Numbered from the stretch's first letter, positions 46,740 to 56,441 are shown. The stretch: DNA of 64,000 nucleotides from Yoonia sp. R2331 (GCF_041103235.1 NZ_JBGCUN010000001.1:1426001-1490000); one strand, 5' to 3'. Made by a program: numbers and translations. The notes: generated by a model not told the origin, from the sequence alone.

Positions 46740-49376
46740 ATGCCAAAGAAAATGCTAATCGATGCAACACACGCGGAAGAAACCCGCGTTGTTGTGGTAG
46801 ACGGGAACAAAGTCGAGGAATTTGACTTCGAAAGCCAGTTCAAGCGTCAGCTTGCTGGAAACATCTATCTGGCCAAAGTCACGCGGGTTGAACCCTCGTT
46901 GCAGGCGGCTTTTGTGGACTACGGTGGCAACCGCCACGGGTTCCTTGCGTTCTCGGAAATTCACCCCGACTACTATCAGATCCCGGTCGCTGACCGCGAG
47001 GCGCTGATCGCCGAGGAAAAGGCCTATGCCGAAAGCCTCAAGGCCGAAGACGAGGATGAAAAGCCCAAACCCAAGCGTCGTCGCCGCAGCCGGTCCAAGG
47101 CCGCAGAGGCCAAAAGCGATGATGCAATCGCGACGCAAGAGGTCGAGACCGAAGAGGATGTGACCTCTGGCGATATCGAGGGGATGGAAACCATCGACCT
47201 CGACATCAGCGAAGAAGGTTCCAGCCCGATGGAATTGGTGGGCGAAACGCCCGTTGAAACCCCGGCCGCCGGCGAGGAAGACACCGACGACGGCGATGAT
47301 GCGGACGACGATGACACGGCGCCCGATGCGACTGCCAAGGACGAAACCATCGAAAGTGTCGCCAAGGAAGACGACACTGACGAGGTGCGCCCTGTCCGTA
47401 AGCCGCGCCCCAAGCGCTACAAAATTCAAGAAGTCATCAAGGTTCGCCAGATTCTGCTGGTGCAGGTCGTCAAGGAAGAGCGCGGCAATAAGGGTGCCGC
47501 CTTGACCACCTATCTGTCGCTGGCCGGTCGCTACTGCGTGCTGATGCCCAATACCGCACGTGGTGGTGGCATCTCACGCAAGATCACGAATGCCGCGGAC
47601 CGTAAGAAACTCAAAGAAATTGCCGGTGGCATGTCTGTGCCCGAAGGGGCAGGGCTGATCATCCGCACTGCTGGGTCCCAGCGCACGAAATCGGAAATCA
47701 AGCGCGACTATGAATACCTGCAACGGATGTGGGAACAAATCCGCGAGTTGACGCTGAAATCCACAGCGCCCGCGCGGATCTACGAAGAGGGCAACCTGAT
47801 CAAACGTTCGATCCGTGATCTCTATTCCAAAGAGATCGACGAGGTGATCGTGGCTGGCGACGTGGGCTACCGCGAGGCCAAGGACTTCATGAAAATGATC
47901 ATGCCGTCCCATGCAAAGAACGTGAAACACTACGCCGAACAACTTCCGCTTTATGCCCGCTATCAGGTCGAAGGCTACCTGGCCGGCATGTTCAATCCGA
48001 CTGTGCAACTGCCCTCTGGCGGTTACATCGTCATCGGCGTGACCGAAGCGCTAGTGGCCATCGACGTGAACTCTGGCCGGGCCACCAAGGAAGGCTCGAT
48101 TGAACAGACAGCACTGAAAACCAACCTTGAAGCCGCGGACGAAGTGGCGCGCCAGTTACGTCTGCGCGACCTCGCCGGTCTGATCGTGATCGATTACATC
48201 GACATGGATGAGCGCCGGAACAATACGGCGGTTGAAAAGCGGTTCAAAGACAAGCTCAAAACGGACCGCGCTCGCATTCAGGTGGGTCGCATCTCGGGCT
48301 TTGGCCTGATGGAGATGTCGCGTCAGCGCCTGCGTCCTGGCATGTTGGAAGCCACGACACAGATGTGCAGCCACTGCCACGGCACGGGTCTCTTGCGCTC
48401 TGACGACAACGTCGCGCTGAACATCCTGCGCCAACTCGAAGAAGAGGGCGTGCGGGGCCGGTCCAAAGAGGTGCTGATCAAAGCGCCTGTGTCGATTGCC
48501 AATTTCCTGATGAACGGCAAACGCGAACATATCGCCGAGATCGAGGCGCGTTATGGTATGTCCGTGCGCATCGAATGTGATCCGACGATGGTGTCGCCAG
48601 ACTTTGCTATTGAAAAGTTCAAGACTGCAACGCGTGTTGTCCCCGATGCCACGCCAGTGGTGACATCGGTGGTTGTCATGGACGACGACGATGATGTCGT
48701 TGCCGAAACCCCGGACGAAGATGAAGTGCCCAGCGCACAGGGTGAAGGTGACGGCGAAGACCGGCCGAAAAAGCGCCGGCGTCGTCGTCGGCGGCGGCGC
48801 GGTGGCGGCAGTGACGCGCAGGGCGAAAACCAACAATCTGATGCACAATCGGCCGACGCCACGCAGGCCGAGGTTGCTGAGGCTGACGCAGAGACTGCGA
48901 CAGACAGCAGCACAAACGTAGAGGCCAGCGCAGAGTCGGCCCCTGAAGAAAAACCCAAGCGCAAGCGGGTTCGTCGCAAGAAGGCGGATGAGCCTGCAGC
49001 AGAAGAAACAGCCGCCGTCGCGCCAGACGCGCCGGTTGTTGAAGAACCGGCTGCTGAGGAAAAGCCAAAGCCAAAGCGCACGCGTCGCAAAAAGGCGGAA
49101 CCTGTGGCCGACGAGGCCGCAGCATCCGAAGATGCGGCACCGGTAGCAGAGGAACCCGCAGCCGAGGAAAAGCCAAAGCCCAAGCGCAAACCGCGGGCCC
49201 GCAAAAAGGCAGAGCCTGTGGCGGCCGAAGCAGAAGCCGCGCCCGAAACCAAGGCGATGGAAGTTGTGGCTGACACTCCGGCTCCGGCTCCAGCTCCTGC
49301 GCCAGAGGAAGAAGCGCCAAGCGCTGAAGAGCCTGCCAAGCCCAAACGCAAGGGCTGGTGGTCACTGGGCCGCTAG
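46740..49376 (+). CDS. rne: Ribonuclease E
   Basis: Endoribonuclease that starts mRNA decay and matures rRNA/tRNA; core of the degradosome. 878 residues from ATG 46740 (MPKKMLIDATHAEETRVVVV, the alphaproteobacterial start). The S1 domain is split by an acidic insert (about residues 100-225), as in relatives. The catalytic region has AIDVNSGRATKEGS and the zinc-link is CSHCHGTG. The C-terminal third is a low-complexity scaffold alternating acidic Ala/Glu-rich and basic KPKRK stretches, including imperfect repeats of about 30 residues, ending in KRKGWWSLGR. A strong terminator follows. Identity is certain; ATG 46731 is an alternative start. Confidence 0.96.
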   Translation: MPKKMLIDATHAEETRVVVVDGNKVEEFDFESQFKRQLAGNIYLAKVTRVEPSLQAAFVDYGGNRHGFLAFSEIHPDYYQIPVADREALIAEEKAYAESLKAEDEDEKPKPKRRRRSRSKAAEAKSDDAIATQEVETEEDVTSGDIEGMETIDLDISEEGSSPMELVGETPVETPAAGEEDTDDGDDADDDDTAPDATAKDETIESVAKEDDTDEVRPVRKPRPKRYKIQEVIKVRQILLVQVVKEERGNKGAALTTYLSLAGRYCVLMPNTARGGGISRKITNAADRKKLKEIAGGMSVPEGAGLIIRTAGSQRTKSEIKRDYEYLQRMWEQIRELTLKSTAPARIYEEGNLIKRSIRDLYSKEIDEVIVAGDVGYREAKDFMKMIMPSHAKNVKHYAEQLPLYARYQVEGYLAGMFNPTVQLPSGGYIVIGVTEALVAIDVNSGRATKEGSIEQTALKTNLEAADEVARQLRLRDLAGLIVIDYIDMDERRNNTAVEKRFKDKLKTDRARIQVGRISGFGLMEMSRQRLRPGMLEATTQMCSHCHGTGLLRSDDNVALNILRQLEEEGVRGRSKEVLIKAPVSIANFLMNGKREHIAEIEARYGMSVRIECDPTMVSPDFAIEKFKTATRVVPDATPVVTSVVVMDDDDDVVAETPDEDEVPSAQGEGDGEDRPKKRRRRRRRRRGGGSDAQGENQQSDAQSADATQAEVAEADAETATDSSTNVEASAESAPEEKPKRKRVRRKKADEPAAEETAAVAPDAPVVEEPAAEEKPKPKRTRRKKAEPVADEAAASEDAAPVAEEPAAEEKPKPKRKPRARKKAEPVAAEAEAAPETKAMEVVADTPAPAPAPAPEEEAPSAEEPAKPKRKGWWSLGR

Positions 49377-49384
49377 AAAAATCT

Positions 49385-49414
49385 GGGCCGCGCGGTGATC
49401 GCGCGGCCCTTTTT
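49385..49414. terminator. Bidirectional terminator between rne and tusA
   Basis: Perfect 10-base stem GGGCCGCGCG / CGCGCGGCCC with loop GTGAT (49385-49409), followed by five T (49410-49414) on the plus strand and, on the minus strand, by AGATTTTT. It can end both rne and the convergent tusA-like gene. Confidence 0.9.
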
Positions 49415-49415
49415 C

Positions 49416-49646
49416 CTAGCCACCCTTGCGGATCAAATAAACTTGCGCATCTGCATCATCGCGTTGATCGATTAGCGCATGACCGGCCTCGGTGCAGAAA
49501 TGCGGCACATCCACAACCGCCGCAGGATCATCGGCACGCATGCGCAGCACTTGCCCGGCGCGAAGCGGTTCCAGCCTCTTGCGAGCCTTCAGAACGGGCA
49601 GGGGGCACAGCAGCCCGGTGGCATCAAGATCAGCGTCAAAGTCCAT
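49416..49646 (-). CDS. TusA family sulfurtransferase
   Basis: 76-residue protein of the TusA/SirA/YedF fold that carries persulfide sulfur on a single cysteine, Cys14 in the motif TGLLCPLPVLKARK. TusA serves tRNA thiolation and molybdenum cofactor sulfur trafficking in other bacteria. The stop lies against the bidirectional terminator shared with rne. It is divergent from ccdA. Which sulfur pathway it feeds is unknown. Confidence 0.9.
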   Translation of the reverse strand: MDFDADLDATGLLCPLPVLKARKRLEPLRAGQVLRMRADDPAAVVDVPHFCTEAGHALIDQRDDADAQVYLIRKGG

Positions 49647-49735
49647 AACGCTCCGATTAGGCCTGATGTTTCAGCTTGTAAACAACTGCGTGACGCATGG
49701 GTGACGCAGGGCAACGGACAGGATAGGTCAGTTCT

Positions 49736-50491
49736 ATGTTGGAAGCCGCCCAGATTCTCGACGCGACCCTGCTGCCTGCGATGCTCATCGCGCTTTTTGC
49801 AGGTCTGTTGTCGTTCCTGTCACCTTGTGTACTGCCCATCGTGCCGCCTTATCTGGCGTTTATGGGCGGTGTGTCTGTCTCCGAGATGGAACAAACCGGC
49901 GCAAATCGCCGCCGTGTCTTGCTGGCTGCTGCCTTTTTTGTGCTTGGACTTTCCACCGTCTTCCTGCTGCTTGGCTTTGCCTTTTCAGCAATGGGCCGGA
50001 TGTTTCTATCGTTTCAGGATTGGTTCGTCGTTATCGCCGGCGTTATCGTGATGATCTTTGGCGCGCATTTCGTCGGCGTCTTCCGCATCCCATTTCTTGA
50101 CAGAGAGGCGCGGATGGACGCAGGCGACCGGGGCGGCTCTGCCCTTGGGGCCTATGTCCTCGGGCTTGCGTTTGCCTTTGGCTGGACACCCTGTCTCGGT
50201 CCGATCCTTGGCGCAATCCTTGGTCTTGCGGCGTCAGAGGCAGACGTCTGGCGCGGCACCACTTTGCTGGCGGTCTATGCGCTAGGGCTAGGCATCCCGT
50301 TCCTACTGGTCGCCGCCTTCTTTCCGCGCCTCAAAGGGACGATGGCGTGGATGAAACGCCATATGGACCGGATCGAACGCACCTCCGGCCTGCTGTTGTG
50401 GACCGTGGGCCTGATGATGTTGACCGGTCAGTTCACTGCCTTCAGCTGGTGGCTGCTGGAAAGGTTCCCGGCGCTCGCCGCATTGGGATAA
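49736..50491 (+). CDS. ccdA: Cytochrome c biogenesis protein CcdA
   Basis: Inner-membrane protein of about six segments that carries electrons from cytoplasmic thioredoxin to periplasmic thiol reductants needed for cytochrome c heme attachment. 251 residues. The two conserved cysteines are in LSPCVLPIVPPYLAF (helix 1) and GWTPCLGPILGAIL (helix 4). Length and motifs match CcdA rather than the fused DsbD. It stands alone between tusA and the membrane hydrolase. Confidence 0.93.
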   Translation: MLEAAQILDATLLPAMLIALFAGLLSFLSPCVLPIVPPYLAFMGGVSVSEMEQTGANRRRVLLAAAFFVLGLSTVFLLLGFAFSAMGRMFLSFQDWFVVIAGVIVMIFGAHFVGVFRIPFLDREARMDAGDRGGSALGAYVLGLAFAFGWTPCLGPILGAILGLAASEADVWRGTTLLAVYALGLGIPFLLVAAFFPRLKGTMAWMKRHMDRIERTSGLLLWTVGLMMLTGQFTAFSWWLLERFPALAALG

Positions 50492-50551
50492 AGGCTTATT
50501 TTCGTCCCAATCCTGCGCTAGGCTGCGGCAAAACCGCAATCAGGCACGAGC

Positions 50552-51862
50552 ATGTCAGACGAAATGCCCCCCAAACCGGTGCGTCGCCGCAGGGTGTTCT
50601 ACATCCCCGGCTACGACCCGATTCATCCGCGCCGGTACCGCGAGCTTTATCGCACCGAAAGTGCAAAGCAGGCCCAGATCGCGGGCTATGAGATCGGCAT
50701 CGCACCGCGTCCCGGGGTCGAAACCTATGGGTGGAAAGTCGCCTCAAAAATTGACGGTGGGGCGACCCTGGCAGAGGTTGATGTGCTGGTGTGGTCCGAC
50801 ATCGTTCGCGACAGCATGTCCAACTCGATCCCGGCCACCTATCTGCAATTGGTCCGTACCGCGTGGACCTACATTGCCAGCGGCACCCTCCGGCGCTTGA
50901 TGTGGATGCGCAAAGGTCCGGTGATCGCGGCGCTCTATCCCGTTGGCATGTTGCTGCTGCAACTGGCGTTGGCGGTCTTCGTTGCGTGGATTCCGGCAAA
51001 GATCATCGAGATGCTGACTCCGCTCATTGCCCTGCCATTTGTGCAATTGGCGGGTCTTGTTGGTCTTGGGCCTGACGGCATCCTGAATGTGGCGTGGGTC
51101 GTTGGGCTGGTTTTGGGCTTTGTGTCGTGGTTCGTCTGGATCTTCGGGGTCGTCTGGCTGCTGCGCTGGTTCAAGTCCAAGGATAACAAGCTTTACGCAT
51201 ACTACCTGATGCACGACTACGCCTATTCGGCCCGCTACAATGGCGTGAATCCCAAACCGTTGGAGCAGCGCATGGCCGTCTTTGGCGACCAAATCGCCGC
51301 CGCACTTGACGACAATCTGGACGAGGTTCTGGTGGTCGGTCACTCTTCCGGCGCACATCTGGCGGTGTCGATCATCGCTGATCTTCTGCGTGCCGGGCGC
51401 GTTCCGACCGATGGCCCAACGCTTTCGTTTCTGTCTCTGGGGCAGGTGGTCCCGATGGTCAGCTTCCTGCCGAACGCCTACCGCTTGCGCAACGACCTTG
51501 CCTTTATGGCGGTGCAGGAACAGGTGGCATGGGTCGATGTGACAGCCCCAGGCGACGGCTGTTCTTTTGCGCTTTGTGACCCCGTGGCCGTGACCGGTGT
51601 CGCGCCACCGGGACAGCATTGGCCGCTGATCCTCTCTGCGGCCTTTACACAAACATTATCCCCCGAGACTTGGAAAGAACTGCGTTGGCGGTTCTTCCGG
51701 CTACATTTTCAGTATCTCTGCGCCTTCGATCGCCCTAAGGACTACGACTATTTCAAAATCACCGCAGGTCCTTTGACACTCGCAGACCGCTATCGCGAGC
51801 GGCATTCGTCAAAGTCCCGGATCGACGTGCCAGCGTCAAAATACACGTCCTTGCACCCATGA
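50552..51862 (+). CDS. Membrane-anchored alpha/beta-hydrolase-like protein
   Basis: 436-residue protein with an N-terminal soluble part starting RRRVFYIPGYDPIHPRRYRELYR (alpha/beta-hydrolase-like first strand), two or three membrane segments at about residues 130-210, and a C-terminal part holding the nucleophile elbow GHSSG (residues 263-267, Ser265) in EVLVVGHSSGAHLAV. The membrane segments seem to be inserted into the hydrolase fold. It overlaps the P450 gene by ATGA, so the two are made together and may act on the same lipid-like substrate. I do not recognise a characterised family; activity is inferred from the motif. Confidence 0.75.
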   Translation: MSDEMPPKPVRRRRVFYIPGYDPIHPRRYRELYRTESAKQAQIAGYEIGIAPRPGVETYGWKVASKIDGGATLAEVDVLVWSDIVRDSMSNSIPATYLQLVRTAWTYIASGTLRRLMWMRKGPVIAALYPVGMLLLQLALAVFVAWIPAKIIEMLTPLIALPFVQLAGLVGLGPDGILNVAWVVGLVLGFVSWFVWIFGVVWLLRWFKSKDNKLYAYYLMHDYAYSARYNGVNPKPLEQRMAVFGDQIAAALDDNLDEVLVVGHSSGAHLAVSIIADLLRAGRVPTDGPTLSFLSLGQVVPMVSFLPNAYRLRNDLAFMAVQEQVAWVDVTAPGDGCSFALCDPVAVTGVAPPGQHWPLILSAAFTQTLSPETWKELRWRFFRLHFQYLCAFDRPKDYDYFKITAGPLTLADRYRERHSSKSRIDVPASKYTSLHP

Positions 51863-53220
51863 CGCAGCTGCCGCCCAAACCAGCGGCGCGCCCTGACAAG
51901 GTCTCGCTCTGGCGGTATCTGCGGCTCTTTCGCGCCGATATCCTGTCGGCCCAGCCTGCGCGCCTATATCGCGCGTGGATGGCCGAATTTCGCACACCGT
52001 TCTTTCGCAGCTACATGATCAACGATCCCGCGCTGATAAAGCGGGTGCTGCAGGTACGCCCTGACGATTTTCCGAAATCGGACCGGATCGGCGCGGGCCT
52101 GCGGCCCTTGCTGGGCAATTCAGTTTTTCTGACCAATGGTGCGGTCTGGAAGCGGCAGCGCCGTATCATCGACCCGGCGTTTGAAGGTGGGCGCCTGCGC
52201 GACACCTTTCCCGCGATCTACGCCGCAGGGCAGGCGGCCACAGTGCGCATGGCCCCGATGGCGGACATGACCCCCTTCGATATCGAACCCGAGACGAGCC
52301 ATGCCGCTGCCGACGTGATCTTTCGCACGCTGTTCTCGATCCCGATCGAAGACCGGATTGCAACGCAGGTCTTTGATGCGTTCAAGGCTTATCAGCGCAG
52401 CCAACCGATCCTGAACCTTGCAGCCTTTGTGTCGGGACCGCGTTGGATGCCGCGGTTCTTTCGGTCCGAAACCAAAGCGACGGCAAAGACAATCCGCCGG
52501 TTGATCACCAAACTCACCAGTAACCGACTGGAAGAAATCAATCGCGGTCATGGCCCTGATGATCTGGCAACCAAGATCATGACGACCCGCGACCCGGTCA
52601 CTGGCCAGACTTTCAGCGTCGACGAAATGGTCGATCAGGTCGCAATTTTCTTTCTGGCCGGGCACGAAACCTCTGCCGCAGCCTTGTCCTGGGCGCTCTA
52701 TCTGCTCGCAACCCATCCTGAATGGCAGGACAAGGTCGCCGCAGAGGCGGAGCTGCTGACCGACGACTTTTCCAGTGTGTCCAAGTTGCGCGTCACACGT
52801 GACGTCTTTCGCGAGGCTTTGCGGCTTTATCCGCCGGTGCCGATGATGGTGCGTCAATCAACCCGTCAAGAGACATTTCGTGACCGGCCCGTCAAACCCG
52901 GCGCACAGGTTGTGATCTCACCGTGGCATCTGCACCGCCAAAACCGGATGTGGGACAATCCTGATGGCTTTGATCCGGCGCGCTGGGGCACAGAGAATGG
53001 CAAAACCTGTCAGCGTGACGCCTACATTCCGTTCTCAACCGGTCCGCGGGTGTGCACCGGTGCGGGCTTTGCAATGATCGAAGGGGTGGTCCTTCTGGCA
53101 CATTTGATCCGCGCTTATCGGTTTGAGGCTGTACCAGATCACACCCCACGCCCCGTGGCCCATCTGACGGTCCGCACAGCAGACGGTATGTGGTTGCGAT
53201 TCGCCCCGCGCGAGGTTTGA
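51859..53220 (+). CDS. Cytochrome P450
   Basis: 453-residue heme monooxygenase, soluble bacterial form. The I-helix oxygen-activation motif is AGHET (267-271), the K-helix ExxR is in FREALRLYPPVP, and the heme-binding loop FSTGPRVCTG holds axial Cys399. The LYPPVPMM stretch and length resemble the CYP4/CYP102-like fatty-acid hydroxylases more than camphor-type P450s. No redox partner gene is nearby. The start lies within the stop of the upstream membrane hydrolase (ATGA), suggesting a joint pathway. The substrate is unknown. Confidence 0.92.
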   Translation: MTQLPPKPAARPDKVSLWRYLRLFRADILSAQPARLYRAWMAEFRTPFFRSYMINDPALIKRVLQVRPDDFPKSDRIGAGLRPLLGNSVFLTNGAVWKRQRRIIDPAFEGGRLRDTFPAIYAAGQAATVRMAPMADMTPFDIEPETSHAAADVIFRTLFSIPIEDRIATQVFDAFKAYQRSQPILNLAAFVSGPRWMPRFFRSETKATAKTIRRLITKLTSNRLEEINRGHGPDDLATKIMTTRDPVTGQTFSVDEMVDQVAIFFLAGHETSAAALSWALYLLATHPEWQDKVAAEAELLTDDFSSVSKLRVTRDVFREALRLYPPVPMMVRQSTRQETFRDRPVKPGAQVVISPWHLHRQNRMWDNPDGFDPARWGTENGKTCQRDAYIPFSTGPRVCTGAGFAMIEGVVLLAHLIRAYRFEAVPDHTPRPVAHLTVRTADGMWLRFAPREV

Positions 53221-53392
53221 TCGGTTCCAATCCCGAAACGATCCCTCATTCCGCTCGATATTGCTGTTTGATCTCGAAACAGGGGGCGCAACCATCGGAA
53301 ACGAGGCCGCCTTATTGAAATGTATATGACTCAATGAGTTAGCGCCACGCCGCATTAGTTTTGTCGGAAATACGGCAAGTTTTAGGCGGCCG

Positions 53393-53423
53393 CATGCCGA
53401 AATATGTTAATCATTTCGGCGTG
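53393..53423. promoter_or_regulatory. Hairpin upstream of small unknown gene
   Basis: CATGCCGAAAT (53393-53403) and ATTTCGGCGTG (53413-53423) pair over 11 positions with one T-G wobble around loop ATGTTAATC. It lies 28 bases before the start at 53452, so it could be an operator or leader hairpin. Confidence 0.5.
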
Positions 53424-53451
53424 GGGGCATCAGCAATGTGGGAAACCGCTG

Positions 53452-53709
53452 ATGTCGATTTATGGAACGACCTTTTCAACTGTCGCGGGTGCGCTGGGGC
53501 GGACGATGCGCAATTTTGGCGCTGCCTCGCGGCCCGACGACGCCTTTGATCGGTACGATCCCGTCCCGCTAAAGCGCGAAGAACTCAGCCAATTGTTCGA
53601 GTTGCCGACAGGCATGCCGCTGTCCACCAACGAAGAGTTTCAGGAATCAGAGCGTCAGGAACTTGAGTCCATGCTGCTGATCCGCTCGGCGCTTTATGCG
53701 TCCGACTGA
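53452..53709 (+). CDS. Small conserved hypothetical protein
   Basis: 85-residue protein starting MSIYGTTFSTVAGALGRTMR, with a hydrophobic-amphipathic N-terminus and an acidic C-terminal half (NEEFQESERQELESMLLIRS). GGGAAACCGC precedes the chosen start; an in-frame start at 53404 would lie in a hairpin loop and add 16 residues. Its last 16 bases overlap the convergent ribbon-helix-helix gene. I do not recognise the family; the length and coding look suggest it is real but the evidence is modest. Confidence 0.6.
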   Translation: MSIYGTTFSTVAGALGRTMRNFGAASRPDDAFDRYDPVPLKREELSQLFELPTGMPLSTNEEFQESERQELESMLLIRSALYASD

Positions 53710-53921
53710 TCCTGCAACGTTTTTAAAACCGTAACACGAATGGCCGAGGCGAGGCCGACGTCACCGCGGGCCTCATCAATTTCAGCAGCAAAACCGTTGA
53801 TCGTCTTGCCTTGATCGGCGGCAAGATCCCGAAACGCTTGCCAGAACGCATCTTCCAGTGACACGCTTGTGCGGTGACCGCGCAACGTTAGCGACCGTTT
53901 GACGGGCCGCCCGCTATTCAT
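53694..53921 (-). CDS. Ribbon-helix-helix domain protein
   Basis: 75-residue protein with a ribbon-helix-helix-like fold: the strand RSLTLRGHRTSVSLEDAFW followed by helices with KTINGFAAEID. It resembles the small RHH family often found next to fumC in roseobacters. It could bind DNA as a dimer. Its start overlaps the end of the DUF4169 gene by eight bases, making fumC-DUF4169-RHH one operon. Targets are unknown. Confidence 0.82.
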   Translation of the reverse strand: MNSGRPVKRSLTLRGHRTSVSLEDAFWQAFRDLAADQGKTINGFAAEIDEARGDVGLASAIRVTVLKTLQDQSDA

Positions 53922-54093
53922 CCTCGAACTTCAATTGGTCCAACCGCCGTGCGGCTTGATCTGCCTTTGCGGCGTCCAGAACCCGCTCGGCTTTGGTCCG
54001 GCCGAACTTTACTGCATTCTCGTCCGCGCGGGTTTTATCCGCCGCGCGGTCGCGCGCCTTGCGCACCTTATTGAGATTGATCGGTGTGGTCAT
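53914..54093 (-). CDS. DUF4169 family small protein (59 residues)
   Basis: Short gene on the minus strand reading [20 protein letters not shown] and ending LDQLKFEDE. It is very rich in Lys, Arg, Asp and Ala and probably forms one long helix. It matches the small DUF4169 family. Its start overlaps the fumC stop (ATGA, 54090-54093) and its stop overlaps the start of the ribbon-helix-helix gene, which supports it being translated although it is too short for common length cut-offs. Function unknown. Confidence 0.8.
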   Translation of the reverse strand: MTTPINLNKVRKARDRAADKTRADENAVKFGRTKAERVLDAAKADQAARRLDQLKFEDE

Positions 54094-55481
54094 TTCGGGC
54101 CGATCATATCCTCGGGCCGCACAACCGCTTCGAAGGTTTCCTCGTCAACAAAGCCCAGCTTGATGGCTTCTTCCTTCAGGGTTGTGCCGTTTTTGTGCGC
54201 GGTCTTTGCAACCGTGGTGGCATTGTCATAGCCAATCGTCGGGGCCAATGCTGTGACCAGCATCAGGCTTTCGCGCATCAGCTTTTCGATCCGCACAGTA
54301 TCCGCCTTGATCCCAACCACACAGTTGTCGGTAAACGCGACAGATGCATCGCCCAAAAGTTGCATGGATTGCAGCACGTTATAAGCCATCATCGGCTTCA
54401 TCACGTTCAACTCAAAATGGCCCTGACTGCCGGCAAAGCCTACGGCTGCATCATTGCCCATCACATGGGCACAGACTTGGGTGATCGCCTCAACTTGCGT
54501 CGGGTTCACCTTGCCGGGCATAATTGACGACCCGGGCTCATTCTCAGGCAACATCAATTCGCCCAATCCGCAGCGCGGACCAGAGCCAAGGAACCTGATG
54601 TCACAGGCAATCTTGTAGATTGATGCAGCGACCGTCTTCAAAGCACCTGACATTTCAACCAGCGCATCATGGCTTGCCAGCGCTTCGAATTTGTTCGGGG
54701 CCGTGACGAAGGGCAGGGCGGTGATCTCGGCCATATGGGCGGCCACCGTTTCGCCCCAGCCTTTGGGTGTGTTCAGCCCGGTGCCGACGGCGGTGCCACC
54801 TTGCGCCAGTTCATAGATCGCGGGCAGGGCGGCCTTGATCCGGCGCAGACCCATTGCAACCTGATGGACATAGCCCGAAAACTCTTGCCCCAGGGTCAGC
54901 GGCGTTGCGTCCATCGTATGGGTACGCCCGATCTTGATGATGTCTTCAAATTCTTCCTGCTTGGCAGCAAGGGCCGCGTGCAGCTTTTCCAAACCCGGGA
55001 TCAGCACATCATGCGCAGTGCGCGCCACGGCAATGTGCATTGCGGTCGGAAAGGTATCGTTCGAGGATTGGCCCATGTTGCAGTGATCGTTGGGATGCAC
55101 AGGGTCTTTGGACCCGATCGTACCGCCCAGAATTTCAATCGCGCGGTTCGATATCACTTCGTTGGCATTCATGTTGGACTGTGTGCCTGACCCGGTTTGC
55201 CAGACCACCAGCGGGAAATGATCGTCCAGATCACCTGCCACGACTTCTGACGCGGCCTTGATCATGGCGTCCGCGCGTTCCGCATCCAGCTTGCCGCGCT
55301 CCTTGTTGGCCATCGCACAGGCCTGCTTGATCACGCCCAGTGCCCGCACGATTGCGACGGGCTGTTTTTCCCAACCGATGGGAAAGTTCATCAGGCTGCG
55401 CTGCGTCTGCGCGCCCCAATAGCGATCACTGGGGACCTCAAGCGGGCCAAAGCTGTCGGTTTCGGTGCGGGTCTCGGTCAT
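54090..55481 (-). CDS. fumC: Class II fumarate hydratase
   Basis: Iron-independent fumarase that converts fumarate and malate in the TCA cycle. 463 residues. The substrate-site motifs [30 protein letters not shown] and the signature [13 protein letters not shown] with catalytic Ser are intact. It is first of an operon with DUF4169 and ribbon-helix-helix genes. Distinguished from aspartase and adenylosuccinate lyase by the SGTQSNMN region. Identity is certain. Confidence 0.96.
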   Translation of the reverse strand: MTETRTETDSFGPLEVPSDRYWGAQTQRSLMNFPIGWEKQPVAIVRALGVIKQACAMANKERGKLDAERADAMIKAASEVVAGDLDDHFPLVVWQTGSGTQSNMNANEVISNRAIEILGGTIGSKDPVHPNDHCNMGQSSNDTFPTAMHIAVARTAHDVLIPGLEKLHAALAAKQEEFEDIIKIGRTHTMDATPLTLGQEFSGYVHQVAMGLRRIKAALPAIYELAQGGTAVGTGLNTPKGWGETVAAHMAEITALPFVTAPNKFEALASHDALVEMSGALKTVAASIYKIACDIRFLGSGPRCGLGELMLPENEPGSSIMPGKVNPTQVEAITQVCAHVMGNDAAVGFAGSQGHFELNVMKPMMAYNVLQSMQLLGDASVAFTDNCVVGIKADTVRIEKLMRESLMLVTALAPTIGYDNATTVAKTAHKNGTTLKEEAIKLGFVDEETFEAVVRPEDMIGPK

Positions 55482-55603
55482 GTCTCATGGCCCTCGTTGC
55501 TGTCGGTTTCGGCAGGGATATCCCGCCACCCGGTTGAAGGCAATTCATGACAAACCCCAAGCGCAATGTTTACGTTAGCACATTTGAACGGAGGAGAATT
55601 TCT

Positions 55604-56395
55604 ATGACCGCCCGGATTAACAAACCCGTTGACCCGCTTTGGCTACAGCAATCCGAAGCCGAGGCTTTGCGAACCCAGCGCCGCCGTATCTCGATTGTCG
55701 GCCTGATCGGTATCACATTGCCCGCGCTGACCGTTTTGGTCGATGAAACCTTCAATGATGCCTGCTTTCGCGACAGCCTCAGCCATTATTACTATGCGCG
55801 ACTGTCCGGCGATCTCTTTGTGATGGCGCTGGCCTTCGCCGGTGCGATGCTCATGGCTTACCGGGGCGAGACGGCGCGGATCAACCGGTTGGCAACAATC
55901 GCCGGGTGGGCAGCACTTTGCGTCGCGTTCTTTCCAACCATATTTCCCGGGTGTGAGCAGGGGGCCTTTAACGCACGCGCCTTCAGCACCGTCACCACTA
56001 ACTTGCCTGAAATCTCCGGCACTGCGCCTGAATTTCAGTCCTTTCCCTTCGTCGACTATATCCACTACGCGGCTGCCAGCCTGTTGTTCGGCATGATGAT
56101 CTACTTCTGTTGGTGCGTTTTTCCGTTGGTCAGCGCCTCGGACGTGAACCCAGCGACCGGAAAAGTGAAGACGATCAAGATGTTGCGCAACGGCATTTAC
56201 CGGCTTTGCGCGATTGTCATTGCGTTGGCGTCGATGGGACTGCTGCTTTATTTCCTTGCCGGACTGGTTGTCGAGGTCACGTTCTGGAACATGCTGAACT
56301 TGACGTTCTGGTGCGAGGCCGTGGGCCTGATGGCGTTTGGCGCCGCGTGGCTGGTCAAGGGACGGCTTTTCAATCGCAGTTTCATGGGCGCTTAG
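55604..56395 (+). CDS. Multi-span membrane protein, function unknown
   Basis: 263-residue protein with about six hydrophobic segments (near residues 28-45, 70-88, 95-115, 150-175, 195-220 and 225-248). ATG 55604 was chosen because GGAGGAGAA lies eight bases upstream; the frame continues 19 codons further 5' without such a site. Conserved-looking polar residues include DSLSHYYYARLSGDLF, just before the second segment. I do not recognise a named family. It stands alone between divergent fumC and convergent doeA. Confidence 0.75.
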   Translation: MTARINKPVDPLWLQQSEAEALRTQRRRISIVGLIGITLPALTVLVDETFNDACFRDSLSHYYYARLSGDLFVMALAFAGAMLMAYRGETARINRLATIAGWAALCVAFFPTIFPGCEQGAFNARAFSTVTTNLPEISGTAPEFQSFPFVDYIHYAAASLLFGMMIYFCWCVFPLVSASDVNPATGKVKTIKMLRNGIYRLCAIVIALASMGLLLYFLAGLVVEVTFWNMLNLTFWCEAVGLMAFGAAWLVKGRLFNRSFMGA

Positions 56396-56441
56396 TGCGT
56401 TACTGGGCGGTGCAGTGCGCCGCCTAGGTTGCGCTTGATGC

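Noticed and set aside
46540-46758. Short Arg-rich plus-strand frames in the rne leader
   Set aside because: No ribosome site, no family likeness, and they overlap the rne start in another frame.
53329-53339. Palindrome ACTCA-A-TGAGT upstream of the 85-residue gene
   Set aside because: Short arms and no second copy; easily met by chance.
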